From assembly GCA_034522175.1 (NCBI GenBank), contig JAXHLQ010000001.1, positions 3,596,001-3,660,000 on the forward strand: a DNA stretch of 64,000 nt, given 5' to 3'. Positions 63,878 to 64,000 of this stretch are shown one piece after another (the first letter of the stretch is position 1; each line of letters opens with the position of its first letter). The notes below the pieces were generated by a model. The model did not search any database. It had not been told where the DNA came from and saw only the letters and a list, made by a program, of their open reading frames with translations. The DNA is from JAIPDZ01 sp034522175. GTDB lineage: Bacteria > Desulfobacterota > DSM-4660 > Desulfatiglandales > Desulfatiglandaceae. The position numbers were made by a program, and so were the translations under genes.

Positions 63878-63928
63878 TGTCAAGTCTACGAAAACTATTC
63901 TTCAATGAAACCGGTTGGTTAGAAACGA
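63878..63928 (+). repeat. Dispersed 51-bp repeat, copy B
   Basis: Partner of the repeat at 58609-58659, about 80 percent matching by eye. It ends 22 bases before the second copy of the unknown coding fragment. Confidence 0.5.
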
Positions 63929-63950
63929 AAACCTACCTGTATTTGTTTTT

Positions 63951-64000
63951 ATGGCGAACTATTTGAAATTCGGTCTGATCTCGACAAACCTGGAAAATCA
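63951..64000 (+). CDS. Start of an unknown gene, cut by the window edge
   Basis: The reading begins MANYLKFGLISTNLEN and runs off the window. It repeats the fragment at 56105 with only synonymous changes (GCT/GCG, GGA/GGT, ATA/ATC, TCA/TCG). No clear ribosome binding site is visible. The family is not recognised; the full gene should lie to the right. Confidence 0.45.
   Translation, partial: MANYLKFGLISTNLEN

Noticed and set aside
1..64000. CRISPR array or prophage
   Set aside because: No regularly spaced repeats and no phage structural or integrase genes; the S74 domain alone is not evidence of a phage.

Overview
The window looks like chromosome of an uncultured or environmental member of the Desulfobacterota (sulfate-reducer-like deltaproteobacteria). 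The pointers are an AhbB-type siroheme decarboxylase next to hemL (the siroheme route to heme used by sulfate reducers), a combined DHH-CBS-nucleotidyltransferase CCA-type enzyme, two DUF3786 proteins (one with a corrinoid/Fe-S-protein-like cysteine cluster), a selB-yqeC-xdhC selenium/molybdenum cluster, a full Gram-negative lipid A/LPS set and an abundance of PAS histidine kinases. This taxonomic call is inference from gene families. No rRNA gene is present.

Layout. 1-8.7 kb (minus strand): tRNA-Val, rluB, scpB, scpA, trpS (with a likely Fe-S motif), the CCA/A-adding fusion, dksA-like, dnaJ and rpoZ: translation, chromosome segregation and stress housekeeping. 8.7-13.5 kb (minus): a small hypothetical, a LUD protein, xdhC, yqeC and selB. 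13.6-17.4 kb (plus): ahbB-hemL, then the F0 ATP synthase genes atpZ-atpI-atpB-atpE ending in a clear terminator. 17.4-22.9 kb: rex (damaged), convergent with uvrA; pdxA; a Mut7-C RNase-domain protein. 22.9-28.5 kb (minus): two LysM-type envelope lipoproteins and two class III nucleotide cyclases. 28.7-33.2 kb (plus): yihY, glyQ, glyS. 33.3-35.8 kb (minus): wecB, mltA. 36-45.2 kb (plus): lpxC, DUF4390, ntrY-like kinase, waaA, lpxK, an lpxL-like acyltransferase, waaF, gmhB: lipid A and inner core synthesis with an embedded membrane sensor kinase. 45.3-47.7 kb: a histone-H1-like protein and the DUF3786 pair. 47.7-49.1 kb: decayed DNA with a REP-associated transposase remnant and a broken NYN-domain gene. 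49.4-56.1 kb (minus): a signalling block (PocR/PAS kinase-receiver, HD-GYP regulator, five-PAS hybrid kinase). 56.1-64.0 kb: an accessory region with two near-identical ISL3-type elements in inverted orientation, each with its own perfect 8-bp target duplication. They flank a secreted-protein operon: a small exported partner, a matrixin-like metalloprotease with BACON and propeller-like parts, and an S74-chaperone protein.

Reading caution. At least fourteen single-base frameshifts occur, nearly all inside homopolymer runs and many in genes that should be essential (scpA, hemL, dnaJ, an F0 ATP synthase gene). This is more like sequencing error than real gene loss, so I annotate the restored spans and state where each shift lies. 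rex and the REP-associated transposase also carry stop codons caused by substitutions, so real decay is more likely for them.

How it fits together: the core is a Gram-negative anaerobe's housekeeping, with heme, ATP synthase and Rex (NADH/NAD+ sensing) genes together, a lipid A operon and heavy two-component and cyclic-nucleotide/di-GMP signalling. The most unusual material is in the last 8 kb and in the putative sigma-54-type promoter in front of lpxC.
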